Assembly (NCBI GenBank): GCA_910586945.1
Contig: CAJULO010000003.1
Location: 118,434-182,433, forward strand
DNA length: 64,000 bases
Direction: 5' to 3'
Origin: an uncultured Christensenellaceae bacterium
Lineage (GTDB): Bacteria > Bacillota > Clostridia > Christensenellales > Borkfalkiaceae
Numbering within the stretch: the stretch's first letter is position 1; every line of letters starts with the position of its first letter. Under the pieces are notes generated by a model. It saw only the letters and a list, made by a program, of their open reading frames with translations. It was not told the DNA's origin and ran no database searches. The position numbers and the translations under genes were made by a program. Positions 42,435-52,179 of this stretch are shown here, in pieces.

Positions 42435-44049
42435 CGTCATCCTCTCCATAGTAGTTGAATTCTTCATCCTCTTCTTCATCATTCCCGAAAATCATACCCT
42501 CTGGAGGATAGGATTTTTTATCTGTATTGATGAGACTTTCTTCTTCAGCCAAATCTGTGGTAATTGTATCATTTCTAACTGCTGCTTCAAATGGAATATC
42601 CTCTAAAACAGCATCAATACTATGCAATTTTGTTGGTGGAATAAAATTACCACCATCTACAACATATTGACCATCTTCATGTAGATCTACTGGAGGATTG
42701 ATATAACGCACTTCATCTGCTTTAAATTGTAATTTTACTCTCCCTAACTCACCATTTCTATGTTTTGCAATAATCAAATCCGCTTCACCTTTTTTAATAA
42801 CACCTGCCTTGATTTCCTCTGCCGTTGCAGCAACTTCCGGTCTATGTATAAATAAAACCATATCGGCATCCTGTTCAATTGCACCAGATTCTCTAAGGTC
42901 GGAGAGTTGCGGTTCTTCTTTTGCAGATATTCTTCTAAGTTGGGATAGACATAAAATAGGTAGATTGAGTTCTTTTGCCATAATTTTTAAATTTCGAGTG
43001 ATAGATGCAATTTCCTGTTGTCTATTTTCCTCCGCTCGTCTTTCACCACTACGCATAAGTTGCAAGTAGTCAATCATTACAAGGTCAAGCCCTTCCTTTC
43101 TCGTCTTTAAGCGTCTACATTTTGATAGTATTTCCGCTGGCGTAATGATAGATGAATCATCTATAAAAAGTTTTGCCTTTTTAATTTTTGTACTAGCTTG
43201 CCACAGTTTCGCCCAATCATTTTGGTCAAGTTTACCAGACATTGCTTTACTCATACTCACTTTTGCATAGGAACAAATGAGTCGTTGTGCAAGTTGGATA
43301 CGTGGCATTTCCAAAGAAAAAACAGCACAAACTTTATCGTGTATAAGACAAGCATTTTCAATTATATTCATACCAATTGTTGTCTTACCAACCCCTGGTC
43401 GCGCTGCCAAGACAACAAGGTCTGATTTTTGTAGTCCATTTGTGATTTGGTCTAAACGGTTGAATCCAGTAGGTACACCGCGTAAAGCATCTTTATCTTT
43501 TGCAATTAACTCAAATTTTTGCAGAACATCATCAAAAGCACTATCTTCACGCATATCAATTAAATCAGAGGTATCCGACATCTTAGAGATATCAAATATT
43601 ACTTTTTCAGCATATGCAATACTATCAATAGTATCTAGAGATTCCCTTGCCCGCTCAATAATACTCTGTCCGCCACGCATAAGTTTTCTATGTGTACTAT
43701 CTCGTTTGACAATATTATAATAACTTTTATAATTTGCAGCAGAAGGTATACTATTTACAAGCTCTGTAATACAAGCAATATCTCCAACCTTTTTTAAATT
43801 CCCTTGCTTTTCAAGCGCATCTACTAAAGTTACAAAATCAAGTTCCACTCTTGCATAGACTACAGTTTTCATACAATTTAAAAGAATTCGATTATTTTCT
43901 AAATAAAAGTCCTCTTCTTCCAACTTTTCTAGCAGTTCAATCTGAATTTTTTCATCTAATAAAATACAGGCAAGCAAACTTTTTTCCGCTTCAATAGTAT
44001 GCGGCACCTCTAACTTATCCAGTTGTTTTGCACTATTTGCCTTTTTCAT
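42427..44049 (-). CDS. dnaB: Replicative DNA helicase DnaB
   Basis: A 540-residue replicative helicase. The N-terminal helical domain (PHTIEAEKSLLACILLD) is followed by a RecA-like domain with Walker A VLAARPGVGKTTIGMN, ICSYAKVS, LVMIDYLQLM (Walker B), ITRNLKIMAKELNLPI and SQLRR. The last 90 residues are an unusual acidic, unstructured tail (EDIPFEAA to GNDEEEDEEF). Typical DnaB is about 450 residues. ATG 44049 has GAGG upstream. It lies between pepF and tsaC. Confidence 0.95.
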   Translation of the reverse strand: MKKANSAKQLDKLEVPHTIEAEKSLLACILLDEKIQIELLEKLEEEDFYLENNRILLNCMKTVVYARVELDFVTLVDALEKQGNLKKVGDIACITELVNSIPSAANYKSYYNIVKRDSTHRKLMRGGQSIIERARESLDTIDSIAYAEKVIFDISKMSDTSDLIDMREDSAFDDVLQKFELIAKDKDALRGVPTGFNRLDQITNGLQKSDLVVLAARPGVGKTTIGMNIIENACLIHDKVCAVFSLEMPRIQLAQRLICSYAKVSMSKAMSGKLDQNDWAKLWQASTKIKKAKLFIDDSSIITPAEILSKCRRLKTRKEGLDLVMIDYLQLMRSGERRAEENRQQEIASITRNLKIMAKELNLPILCLSQLRRISAKEEPQLSDLRESGAIEQDADMVLFIHRPEVAATAEEIKAGVIKKGEADLIIAKHRNGELGRVKLQFKADEVRYINPPVDLHEDGQYVVDGGNFIPPTKLHSIDAVLEDIPFEAAVRNDTITTDLAEEESLINTDKKSYPPEGMIFGNDEEEDEEFNYYGEDDDV

Positions 44050-44066
44050 TTTTATCCTCAATATAT

Positions 44067-45821
44067 TTATACTTCTTTTAATTTTTCTAAGGTATTTTTA
44101 AACTCATGCATTGCTGTTTCAAAAGCTTGTTTTTGTGTCAAATCAATCCCAACAATCTTTAAAAGCTCAACCGGACTATCACTGCCACCTGCTCTTAAAA
44201 AGTTTTTATATGCAACAACAGCACTCTCTCCTTCTTTTAAAATTTTATCCACAATGCTAATTGCACTAATTATTCCTGTAGCATATTTATAGACATAAAA
44301 TGCATTATAAAAATGTGGTATTCTCGCCCATTCATAAGCAATTTCATCATCATAGACAATAGAGTCCCCATAATAATTTTTATTCAATGTAAGATAATAT
44401 GCATTCATACTCTCCACTGTGAGTGGTATACCTGCTTGCACTTGCGTATGTGCAAAAACTTCAAATTCAGCAAATAAAGTTTGTCTAAAAAGTGTACCGC
44501 GCATCATATCTAAATAGTAGTTATAGTAATACTTTAATTCTTCTTTATCTGTACTTGTCTTTAACATATGTTTCAAGAGTAAAACTTCATTGACAGTACT
44601 TGCTACTTCAGCAACAAAAATACGATAGTCCGCCTTAGCATAACACTGCGATTGATTTGCATAATAGGTATGTATTGCATGCCCCATCTCGTGTGCAACT
44701 GTAAAGACATCATTTACCGTATTATTATAGTTCAATAGTACATACGGATGTATGTTGTATATACCGGAACTATAGGCGCCGCTCCGTTTCCCTTTCGATT
44801 CATAGACATCAATCCATCCATTATGATAGGCTTCATCAAGAATCTGTAAATAGTCTTCCCCTAAAGCTTTCAATCCATTTTTAACAATTTTGTATCCATC
44901 TTCATATGGAATATTTTTTTCTAATGTAGCAACAATTGGCGTATAAATATCATAAAAGTGCATCTCTTTTAAATGCAATGCAGATTTACGAAATTTTATA
45001 TAATCATACATATCAACAAGGGATTCATGCACAGATGCAATTAAATTATCATAGACAATCTCTGCAACATCCTCAGCAATAAGGGCCTTTTGCAAACAAT
45101 GTTCATAGCCACGAACTTTCGTTATAAATACATTTTTTTGTACATTACCATAATAGGTTGCTGCAATTGTATTCGCACGTTGCATATAGCATGCATAATA
45201 TTTTTGGAATGCTTTTTTACGCAATTCTCTATCCGTGCCGTGCATAATTTTACTATAACTTGCATGGGATAGAGGTATGTTTTCTACTTCACCAAATTGC
45301 ATATCTGCATTATCAATCATAGAAAATATATTTTTGAATTGGTTAAATACTTCCCCTGTCATAGCTAAAATTTTCTCTTGTTCCGCTGGTAAAAGATAGG
45401 CCTTTTGTGCAATGAGTTGTTTAAAAAAGTAATCATAGTCTTTGCATAGATGAGAATGTTGTAGTTCTTCTAATTTCTCTAAAGGTAAACTTAAAAGTTC
45501 TGGCAAGACAAATGCTGTTTCAGTGGAATAACGCACATAAAGAGACATCGCTTTTGACTGCATTGCAATATATTTTGCTACTTTTGTATCTTCATCATGT
45601 TTTAAATGTGCATATAAGTATAATCTTTCTAATTGCAACAAAAATTCTTCTTGTTGTTGCAAAAATTTTGCAATATTCTCTTCAGTGTTTAGTTGACCTA
45701 CAAATTGAGAAAAATTTATCTTTTTCTCAATTTGTATAAAAAGTTTTTCCCATGCAGAATCATTTACAAAGATATCTTTTGTATTCCATTTATATTGTCT
45801 TGCAATATCCTCTCTCTCCAT
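44067..45821 (-). CDS. pepF: Oligoendopeptidase F (M3 family metallopeptidase)
   Basis: A 584-residue zinc peptidase degrading cytoplasmic oligopeptides. The zinc motif is HEMGH (377-381), flanked by VFTVAHEMGHAIHTYY and a downstream EVASTVNEVLLL that supplies the Glu ligand. M3B/PepF architecture and length are normal. Its AAGGAG ribosome site and start lie inside lepB's 3' end (32-base overlap), so translation is probably coupled. Confidence 0.94.
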   Translation of the reverse strand: MEREDIARQYKWNTKDIFVNDSAWEKLFIQIEKKINFSQFVGQLNTEENIAKFLQQQEEFLLQLERLYLYAHLKHDEDTKVAKYIAMQSKAMSLYVRYSTETAFVLPELLSLPLEKLEELQHSHLCKDYDYFFKQLIAQKAYLLPAEQEKILAMTGEVFNQFKNIFSMIDNADMQFGEVENIPLSHASYSKIMHGTDRELRKKAFQKYYACYMQRANTIAATYYGNVQKNVFITKVRGYEHCLQKALIAEDVAEIVYDNLIASVHESLVDMYDYIKFRKSALHLKEMHFYDIYTPIVATLEKNIPYEDGYKIVKNGLKALGEDYLQILDEAYHNGWIDVYESKGKRSGAYSSGIYNIHPYVLLNYNNTVNDVFTVAHEMGHAIHTYYANQSQCYAKADYRIFVAEVASTVNEVLLLKHMLKTSTDKEELKYYYNYYLDMMRGTLFRQTLFAEFEVFAHTQVQAGIPLTVESMNAYYLTLNKNYYGDSIVYDDEIAYEWARIPHFYNAFYVYKYATGIISAISIVDKILKEGESAVVAYKNFLRAGGSDSPVELLKIVGIDLTQKQAFETAMHEFKNTLEKLKEV

Positions 45822-46527
45822 AAATATACTCCTTTTTATTCATACTATTTCCTACAAATTGGTTAACATTAAAAAATTTATAAATAACTTTCAGTTGTGC
45901 CTTCACTTGAATGGACCACGGTGTAATTACCCCTTCTAATCCATCTAAAGATAATCTTCCAAACCAATCCGTTCGGGAGTCTAAACTATTTGTTCTATTG
46001 TCTCCGCAGACGAAAACAGAATTTACTTCAACAGTAACTGCACGAGTCACTGTTGGAAAGTCTCTATGATTTTCTCCTATACTTCCACAATATTGTTTTT
46101 CTTTCCCCATCTGTTGCCGTACGAGTTGTCCATTTTCCTGATAAATTTTATCCCCTGCAAGGCCAATAACACGCTTAATTACAAAGAGATTGTTCCCTTT
46201 TTCATCTCTTGCTTGAATGACAATGATATCATCACGATTTGGAGAAACACGCCTACGCATATATAAAAAATCGCCATCCTCTAAAGTTGGTTCCATAGAG
46301 GCTCCACTCACATACACACCTTGAAATAAAATATTGAGAATAAAAAGTGTTATGACTAAACTTGCTACAATCGCCAAAAGAACATAGAGAATAATAAGGG
46401 GAATAAAATACCATTTTTTCTTCTTTTTGCCCTTTTTATTTGTCTTTTTTCTCCTAACTTCTGTAGAAATATCGCTCTTTTGCATAGATTCTGATAGTAT
46501 TATATTTGTGTGTATAGTATTTTCCAT
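45790..46527 (-). CDS. lepB: Signal peptidase I
   Basis: A 245-residue type I signal peptidase. It has a long basic cytoplasmic N-terminus (RRKKTNKKGKKKKK), one transmembrane segment (about 41-68), the catalytic Ser77 in SGASMEPTL, and Lys118 in FVIKRVIG; VCGDNRTNSLDSR matches box E. It removes signal peptides from secreted proteins such as the M60 peptidase in this window. The start is supported by AGGAGAGG before ATG 46527. Confidence 0.95.
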   Translation of the reverse strand: MENTIHTNIILSESMQKSDISTEVRRKKTNKKGKKKKKWYFIPLIILYVLLAIVASLVITLFILNILFQGVYVSGASMEPTLEDGDFLYMRRRVSPNRDDIIVIQARDEKGNNLFVIKRVIGLAGDKIYQENGQLVRQQMGKEKQYCGSIGENHRDFPTVTRAVTVEVNSVFVCGDNRTNSLDSRTDWFGRLSLDGLEGVITPWSIQVKAQLKVIYKFFNVNQFVGNSMNKKEYIYGERGYCKTI

Positions 46528-46548
46528 ATACCTCTCCTAGACAGATTT

Positions 46549-48279
46549 CTATAAATTGATAATATTATTGATACAGAACTTTTTATTGGCATTAAAAGCT
46601 AGATATAGAGAACTTGCAAAAGTTTGCAAACGCTTTCCCTGTTCGTTATTGAATTCATTTGAAGATACAATGCAACTAGACCAATATTCCCCCTGTTGCA
46701 AGCTGATTGTATGTGTGTATTTTTCAATATCATAACCATTTTCAAGAATATGTGCAATTGTCAAAGTCAATTCTCCACCATTTGGAGCATAAACATCAAA
46801 CTTAATTAAACTTGTTTCATCCAATTTATCTTTTACCGAATATAATCTATAAAACTTAAGTGTAAATTGAGAAGATATACCAATAATTTGTGCTGGTCCT
46901 TCTATAAATTCAATTGCTGGATGCTCTGTATGAATTAAAACTCCACCTAAAAGTTGTGTTTTGGGTACTTCTGCTAAAAAGCCATCTTTCCCTTCGCTAC
47001 TACTATATAAAATTTTAGATGTAGTGATTTGATTTGTATAATGTTTCCCTTCAATAGAGAGATGTGTTATTTTAGAAGAGATTGCAAAACCACAATGGTA
47101 ATCTATATTTGCAAAGACAAATACATCTTTTGCCCCTTTTAGTGTTTCAACACTGTATAAGCATTCGTCTGATGCTATCTGTTGCTTCAATTTACATTTA
47201 CGCCAATCTCTAAATGCCGGATTCACAAGCTCTTCAGTAACATATACTTGGCAATTTTTAATTTTTGCATTGTCATCATATTTTATACTTGCAAGTAATT
47301 CGCCATCCATCTCTTCTAAACTAATTTGTACCGGTTGTGGAATATAAATTTGTTCACCAAGAAGATATTTTTTTAAAAACAAATCTAAATCTTGCAAACT
47401 GGTAAATCCAAGTTGGCCAGTCGAATTTGTCGAAAAATAAATTGCTTTTTCCTGTGCACTGTTGATACGCGCAAAAGTGTCATATGCTCTATCTACATTA
47501 AAACCTTTATCATTGCAGGCACAAAGCATCAGCATAGGTGATTTGATAAGTGGTGCATATCCTTGTGCTTCTAAACATGCTAAAAACTTTCTCTGGCCTA
47601 CACTCATAGACTGTTCTTCAATCAATTCAGCATGTTTTAGTTGGTTACCATGTATACGCCAACCTCCAGCACAGACACTTACTGCACAAGCTAAATCATC
47701 GGAGATTGCAGCAAGTTGCCATAATATATCTCCACCAGCGCGAATACCAACTGCTCCGACAACTTCTATATGTCGTAAATTCTTTAATAGAGATAGACTA
47801 TAGAGTGCAACATTGACCCATTCATACCATGGAGTCTCTTGTTCAGTTTTTTCGACGACATCAATGCATTCTTTTGCTATAGTATAGTTTGCATAAGATA
47901 TATTTTGTGGATACTTTGTATATTGTTCTGCCCCTTCAAACTCTCCACGATAATCAGGCATAAGAACAGTATATCCTTGCAATGCATATTTTTTTACAAA
48001 TTCAAACTCAACGGAAGCATGCATATCTGGCAAGAGCAAAAGACCAGCTTTTTCTATACTTTGTTCTTGTGGAATGGCAAGTAAAGCAAATATCTTAATT
48101 TGTTCCTCGCCTATTTTTCTACCGTTGAAAATGATTTTTCTAAACAAAATGCCGTCGACAATAGATTCATGGATAACTTCATATTCTGATAATGTTGGAA
48201 TTTCCAACCCTTCCCATAATGTTATAGGTGTTAAAATTGAATTTTGCAATTTTTCTCCCCCTAAGGCAATATTTATCAT
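46549..48279 (-). CDS. Alpha/beta hydrolase-like protein lacking the catalytic serine and histidine
   Basis: A 576-residue cytoplasmic protein. Residues 75-290 follow an alpha/beta hydrolase (LLLLPDMHASVEFEFVKKYALQGYTVLMPDYRGEFEGAEQY, then VGAVGIRAGGDILWQLAAIS, then SPMLMLCACNDKGFN). The nucleophile elbow reads G-I-R-A-G (178-182) where active enzymes have G-x-S-x-G, and the expected C-terminal catalytic His is not seen near YFSTNSTGQLGFTS. A C-terminal region of about 250 residues looks beta-rich. It is probably a non-catalytic or altered relative of acetyl-xylan-esterase-like enzymes. Neighbours are sbcC and lepB; function unknown. Confidence 0.6.
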   Translation of the reverse strand: MINIALGGEKLQNSILTPITLWEGLEIPTLSEYEVIHESIVDGILFRKIIFNGRKIGEEQIKIFALLAIPQEQSIEKAGLLLLPDMHASVEFEFVKKYALQGYTVLMPDYRGEFEGAEQYTKYPQNISYANYTIAKECIDVVEKTEQETPWYEWVNVALYSLSLLKNLRHIEVVGAVGIRAGGDILWQLAAISDDLACAVSVCAGGWRIHGNQLKHAELIEEQSMSVGQRKFLACLEAQGYAPLIKSPMLMLCACNDKGFNVDRAYDTFARINSAQEKAIYFSTNSTGQLGFTSLQDLDLFLKKYLLGEQIYIPQPVQISLEEMDGELLASIKYDDNAKIKNCQVYVTEELVNPAFRDWRKCKLKQQIASDECLYSVETLKGAKDVFVFANIDYHCGFAISSKITHLSIEGKHYTNQITTSKILYSSSEGKDGFLAEVPKTQLLGGVLIHTEHPAIEFIEGPAQIIGISSQFTLKFYRLYSVKDKLDETSLIKFDVYAPNGGELTLTIAHILENGYDIEKYTHTISLQQGEYWSSCIVSSNEFNNEQGKRLQTFASSLYLAFNANKKFCINNIINL

Positions 48280-48283
48280 ATAT

Positions 48284-50926
48284 TTACGCTTTTATTTCTA
48301 CTTTCGAACCTTTTATACCATCTCTATAGACGATAAGTTGGTATGGAATGCGTGCCTTTAATTCTTCTACATGCGAAATTAAACCGATAATAAAGTTATT
48401 CTTTTTTAGTTGTGTCAAAGCATCTAAAACAGTGTCAACAAGTTCACAATCTAGTGTACCAAATCCTTCATCTAAAAAGAAAAACTCTATTGGATTCAAT
48501 GAATGTTGATAAATTGTATTTGACAATGCTAATGCCAACGATAGAGAGACTAAAAAACTTTCTCCACCAGATAATGTATGTATTTTTCTTTTTTCTCCAT
48601 CAGCAAAATTGTCTATAATTAAAAATCCTGTTTTTGCATCTTTATACTCTAAATAATAACGGTTATTTGTCAACTGTAAAAGTGTTCCATTTGCCTCTTG
48701 ACAAATATTTTTTAAATAATTATTTGCAATGAAATGTACAAACTTATACTTTTGTAAACAAGTATGTAAACTCTCTGTTAATTGATATTCTTCTTGTATA
48801 TTTTTTAATGCATCTGCAATTTTCCTTTTCTCTTGCAGTTGTTTTTGCAAATTCTGCAAATGGGCATAATTTGCACCTAAACTACTATTTAAACTATCTT
48901 TTTTCTCTTGTAGGTTCTGTAGCAAACTATTAAGTTCTAAAAATCGTTCTTCTTTCTCCTTTGTAAAATGTGTGATTGGTAAATTTTCAAGCAATGTACG
49001 ATTTGTATTTACCTTTTCTAATAAAGTATGAATCTCTTTATCATTTGCATATTTATGAGCATAGGTATGCAACTCTTCTATTCTATCATATTTTAAAGAA
49101 GATAGCAATGCATTTACACTATTTTTTAAATGCTTAATTTTTTCTACGCTATTTTTTTGTTCTGTCTCGCCAACTTGCACTGCCGCCTGCAGTGTATGCA
49201 GTTGCTTGCGTTTTTCTTCAATTTCTTTTTGCAACAATCTCTCTTGTCTTACAATTTCATCCATATGCTTTTGTAAAACTATACTCTGTTCTTCAATTGT
49301 TTTACCACATAATTTTGCATTGCGTTGCTTGGTCTTTATGTTGATTTGTTTTCTTTTTTCAGCAATATTGCTTTGTAAATTTTGGATCTCATTTTCAATT
49401 TTGCTCTTTTCTTTTTCATCATTTGCAAACTCTATTTTTAACGCTTCTAATTTTTTTTCATATTTTTTAAAGTCCTCTTGCCGCCTTTTATACTCTGCTA
49501 TAACACTATCAGCAGCAATATTTTCCTGCGTTTGCACTACTTTTTTATTATATTTATCAATCTGTTTGGCAAGTTCATCCCCCACCTTTTGGTAGAGAAT
49601 AGACCCATCATTATATTGCTCCAATCTCTTTTTTTGCTTAGAAAAATATTGATAGTTCTCTAAAAACTCTTTCTGTAAAAGAGCTCCACCTAAATGTTCT
49701 GTCAAGTAATCTCCTGCAGCTGGCATAGCATTTAAATACTTGTTGCCGTTCTCTATCCGTTCCTTTAGCTGCAATATTTTTGTATGGATTGTTTGATATT
49801 CTTGCTCTCTAGCACTTTTAAATTGTTCTAATTCTTTTGTATTCCTTTCTAAATCCACAATCTCTATTTGCAATTCTTTTATATTTTCCAAGATTGCTTT
49901 CTCTGTATTTAAAACTAGTTTTTGTTCTGTAAAATCCATCTCTTTTTCGTTTTGCAATAGCTCTGTCAATACACTGTTAGTCCGTGCAACATTTACCGTA
50001 TTCTCTTTTAACTTTAAAGAAATCTCCTTTTCCTTCTCTTCTTCTTGACAGAGCGCATCATATTCCTTTAACACTCTCTTTACATCGCCAATATGTTCTA
50101 ACCATTCCCGCATATCTGCAAGTTCTTCTGCAGATGGTAGCATCTTGCTCTCTAGCAATAACGCTTCTCTTTTTTTATGATTATTGTATTCTTCTTGCAA
50201 ACTCTGCAATTCCCTGCCGTAAGATTCTAGCTCTGTTTGTAATTTTTTTTGCTCTTTTTGTTGTGTCTTGATATTTTGCTGCAAATTTTTTTCCTGTTCT
50301 ATTGTATACTCTGCATAAGCAGACTGTTTTGCTTCTAACGCATTTTTTTGCGCTAAAATTATACGATAACTTTCGCTCACTTCTCTTTCAAGCTTCATAT
50401 ATTTATTTAAATCAAAAAGTTTACAGATAAGCTCCAAGCGTTCTTTATTATCTTGCTTGATAAACTGTGTAAACTCTCCTTGTGGCAAGATAATACATTT
50501 ATTAAATTCTGTATATGTCAAACCTAAAATCTCTTCAATTTTTTTACTTACGGCATCCTGTTTTTCGGCAATTGCAAGATTGTTGCGGTATAACACAGCA
50601 TCTGTACTATTACTAGTGGAACGACTACGCTCCACTCTATATTGCACACGCTCTGTCTTTTCTTGTATTTCAAAGGTATAGCGGACTATCATTTTTTTGC
50701 AATTTTTATTGATAAATTCATTGATTTCCCGCTTATCTCCACTACTGCTGTTGCGATTGATTTTTCCATATAGTGCATATGATATAGCATCTAAAATAGT
50801 CGATTTACCTGCTCCGGTCTTTCCAAATACACCAAAAAGTCCACTGGTAAAAAGTGTATCAAAATCTATCTTTGCTTCCTCTTGAAAGGAATTCAATCCT
50901 ACAAATTCTAAATACTTAGGTCTCAT
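48284..50926 (-). CDS. sbcC: Exonuclease subunit SbcC (SMC-like ATPase), zinc-hook-less
   Basis: An 880-residue SMC/Rad50-type ATPase paired with SbcD. N-terminal Walker A is GKTGAGKSTILDAIS, followed by CIILPQGEFTQF. Long coiled coils run through most of residues 180-740. The C-terminal signature is LSGGESFLVSLSLALALS and Walker B is FFFLDEGFGTLD. The middle of the coiled coil has no CxxC zinc hook: the likely apex around residues 392-418 reads ENGNKYLNAMPAAGDYL. ATG 50926 is chosen on a GGAG site 7 bases upstream. It overlaps sbcD by 11 bases. Confidence 0.92.
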   Translation of the reverse strand: MRPKYLEFVGLNSFQEEAKIDFDTLFTSGLFGVFGKTGAGKSTILDAISYALYGKINRNSSSGDKREINEFINKNCKKMIVRYTFEIQEKTERVQYRVERSRSTSNSTDAVLYRNNLAIAEKQDAVSKKIEEILGLTYTEFNKCIILPQGEFTQFIKQDNKERLELICKLFDLNKYMKLEREVSESYRIILAQKNALEAKQSAYAEYTIEQEKNLQQNIKTQQKEQKKLQTELESYGRELQSLQEEYNNHKKREALLLESKMLPSAEELADMREWLEHIGDVKRVLKEYDALCQEEEKEKEISLKLKENTVNVARTNSVLTELLQNEKEMDFTEQKLVLNTEKAILENIKELQIEIVDLERNTKELEQFKSAREQEYQTIHTKILQLKERIENGNKYLNAMPAAGDYLTEHLGGALLQKEFLENYQYFSKQKKRLEQYNDGSILYQKVGDELAKQIDKYNKKVVQTQENIAADSVIAEYKRRQEDFKKYEKKLEALKIEFANDEKEKSKIENEIQNLQSNIAEKRKQINIKTKQRNAKLCGKTIEEQSIVLQKHMDEIVRQERLLQKEIEEKRKQLHTLQAAVQVGETEQKNSVEKIKHLKNSVNALLSSLKYDRIEELHTYAHKYANDKEIHTLLEKVNTNRTLLENLPITHFTKEKEERFLELNSLLQNLQEKKDSLNSSLGANYAHLQNLQKQLQEKRKIADALKNIQEEYQLTESLHTCLQKYKFVHFIANNYLKNICQEANGTLLQLTNNRYYLEYKDAKTGFLIIDNFADGEKRKIHTLSGGESFLVSLSLALALSNTIYQHSLNPIEFFFLDEGFGTLDCELVDTVLDALTQLKKNNFIIGLISHVEELKARIPYQLIVYRDGIKGSKVEIKA

Positions 50927-52079
50927 TGCATTTCTCCATAAATTCAATAAACAAATTGACTAATTTTTCTGATGCTTCATCACCATATTCACTTTTATAA
51001 AATTCTTTAAACAATTCACTTGGTAAAAGTTTACTATTGTGCATAGTCGGATAAATTCGCATATCTCTTTTTTGTTGTATCATAGGCTGTATCGTAACAA
51101 GGCGAGCATGCTCTTGATGTAACCTATCAATTTGTCCACTTTTTAGTGGTTCATTGATATATAAAATCAGTTCAATATAGTAGTCTTGATATTTCTGTAA
51201 TAGCTCTATCGCAGCCTCTACTCCAAATGCCTCTATACGCTTGAGTGGATAGGATTTCTGCAATGGAATTTCCTTTAAATTATGTACTCTTTTTTCTTGA
51301 TTTAAATCAAAAATGGTCACCGTTTTTTCTCTCGCTGTATCATCAAAAGAATACTGCATAATGGAACCACTATAGCGAATATTTTCTCCAAATCTCTGCC
51401 TCTTATGGATATGGCCTAATGCAACATAATCTGTCTTTGGCAAAAGTTCAAGTGGTACCAATTTAGCACTTCCAAGTTCCCGCTCTTCATCACCAACAAT
51501 TCCACCTGCAACAAAAAGATGTGATACAAAAATAGAAGGCAAGTCCCCTTTTTGCTCACCTTGTACAATCCATCTCTCTATCTTTTGTAAAAAACTTTCT
51601 TGCTCCTTTCTTTCCTCTCTAAAGCGTGTTTCACTAGGATATGGGAGAATTTGTATATAAACTTCTTCTTTATCATTTGCAACTATCATATTGTAAGGAT
51701 TTGCTTGAAGTATCTTTATTCCATTTCTATTCGGTTGTTCTAAATGCCTATGTGTCATATTGCCATAAAAATAGATACCATCTTTTTCTGAAAAAATTGT
51801 TGCATTTGCTAGACGCACAGGGTCATCATGATTGCCACTTATAAAGAGTACAAGTCTACCCTTTTGCACAAGTTGCATTGCAGTACTATGTAATAAATCA
51901 ACGACTTCAGCACTTGGCGTTGCAACATCATATATATCTCCTGCAATTAAAAGCACTTCTACTTCTTCTCTATCACAAATCTCCACAATTTCTTGTAAAA
52001 CTGCTCTCTGTTCCGCAATACGCACAATATTTTTTAATTTTTTACCAATATGCCAATCTGCTGTATGTAAAAACCTCAT
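50916..52079 (-). CDS. sbcD: Exonuclease subunit SbcD (Mre11-like nuclease)
   Basis: A 387-residue calcineurin-type nuclease acting with SbcC on hairpins and double-strand ends. Metal-binding motifs are in order: DWHIG (residues 8-12), LLIAGDIYDVA, ISGNHDDPVRL, and VSHLF with ALGHIHKRQRF. Normal length. It is the first gene of a minus-strand run that includes sbcC and leads to dnaB, and it is divergent from the DnaD-like gene. Confidence 0.95.
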   Translation of the reverse strand: MRFLHTADWHIGKKLKNIVRIAEQRAVLQEIVEICDREEVEVLLIAGDIYDVATPSAEVVDLLHSTAMQLVQKGRLVLFISGNHDDPVRLANATIFSEKDGIYFYGNMTHRHLEQPNRNGIKILQANPYNMIVANDKEEVYIQILPYPSETRFREERKEQESFLQKIERWIVQGEQKGDLPSIFVSHLFVAGGIVGDEERELGSAKLVPLELLPKTDYVALGHIHKRQRFGENIRYSGSIMQYSFDDTAREKTVTIFDLNQEKRVHNLKEIPLQKSYPLKRIEAFGVEAAIELLQKYQDYYIELILYINEPLKSGQIDRLHQEHARLVTIQPMIQQKRDMRIYPTMHNSKLLPSELFKEFYKSEYGDEASEKLVNLFIEFMEKCNET

Positions 52080-52100
52080 ACCTATCCTTTATTTGAAAAG

Positions 52101-52129
52101 TTGCTTTTTTTTTATTTTAGTGTTATAAT
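52101..52129 (+). promoter_or_regulatory. Promoter of the DnaD-like/clpB pair
   Basis: Plus strand: TTGCTT at 52101-52106, 17-base spacer, TATAAT at 52124-52129. An AAGGA site precedes ATG 52180. No CIRCE or CtsR-like repeat is obvious near this clpB transcript. Confidence 0.65.
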
Positions 52130-52179
52130 ATTCTAACATATTTTTTCTAAAAATTCAAGTAGTCAAAAAGGAAAATAAA

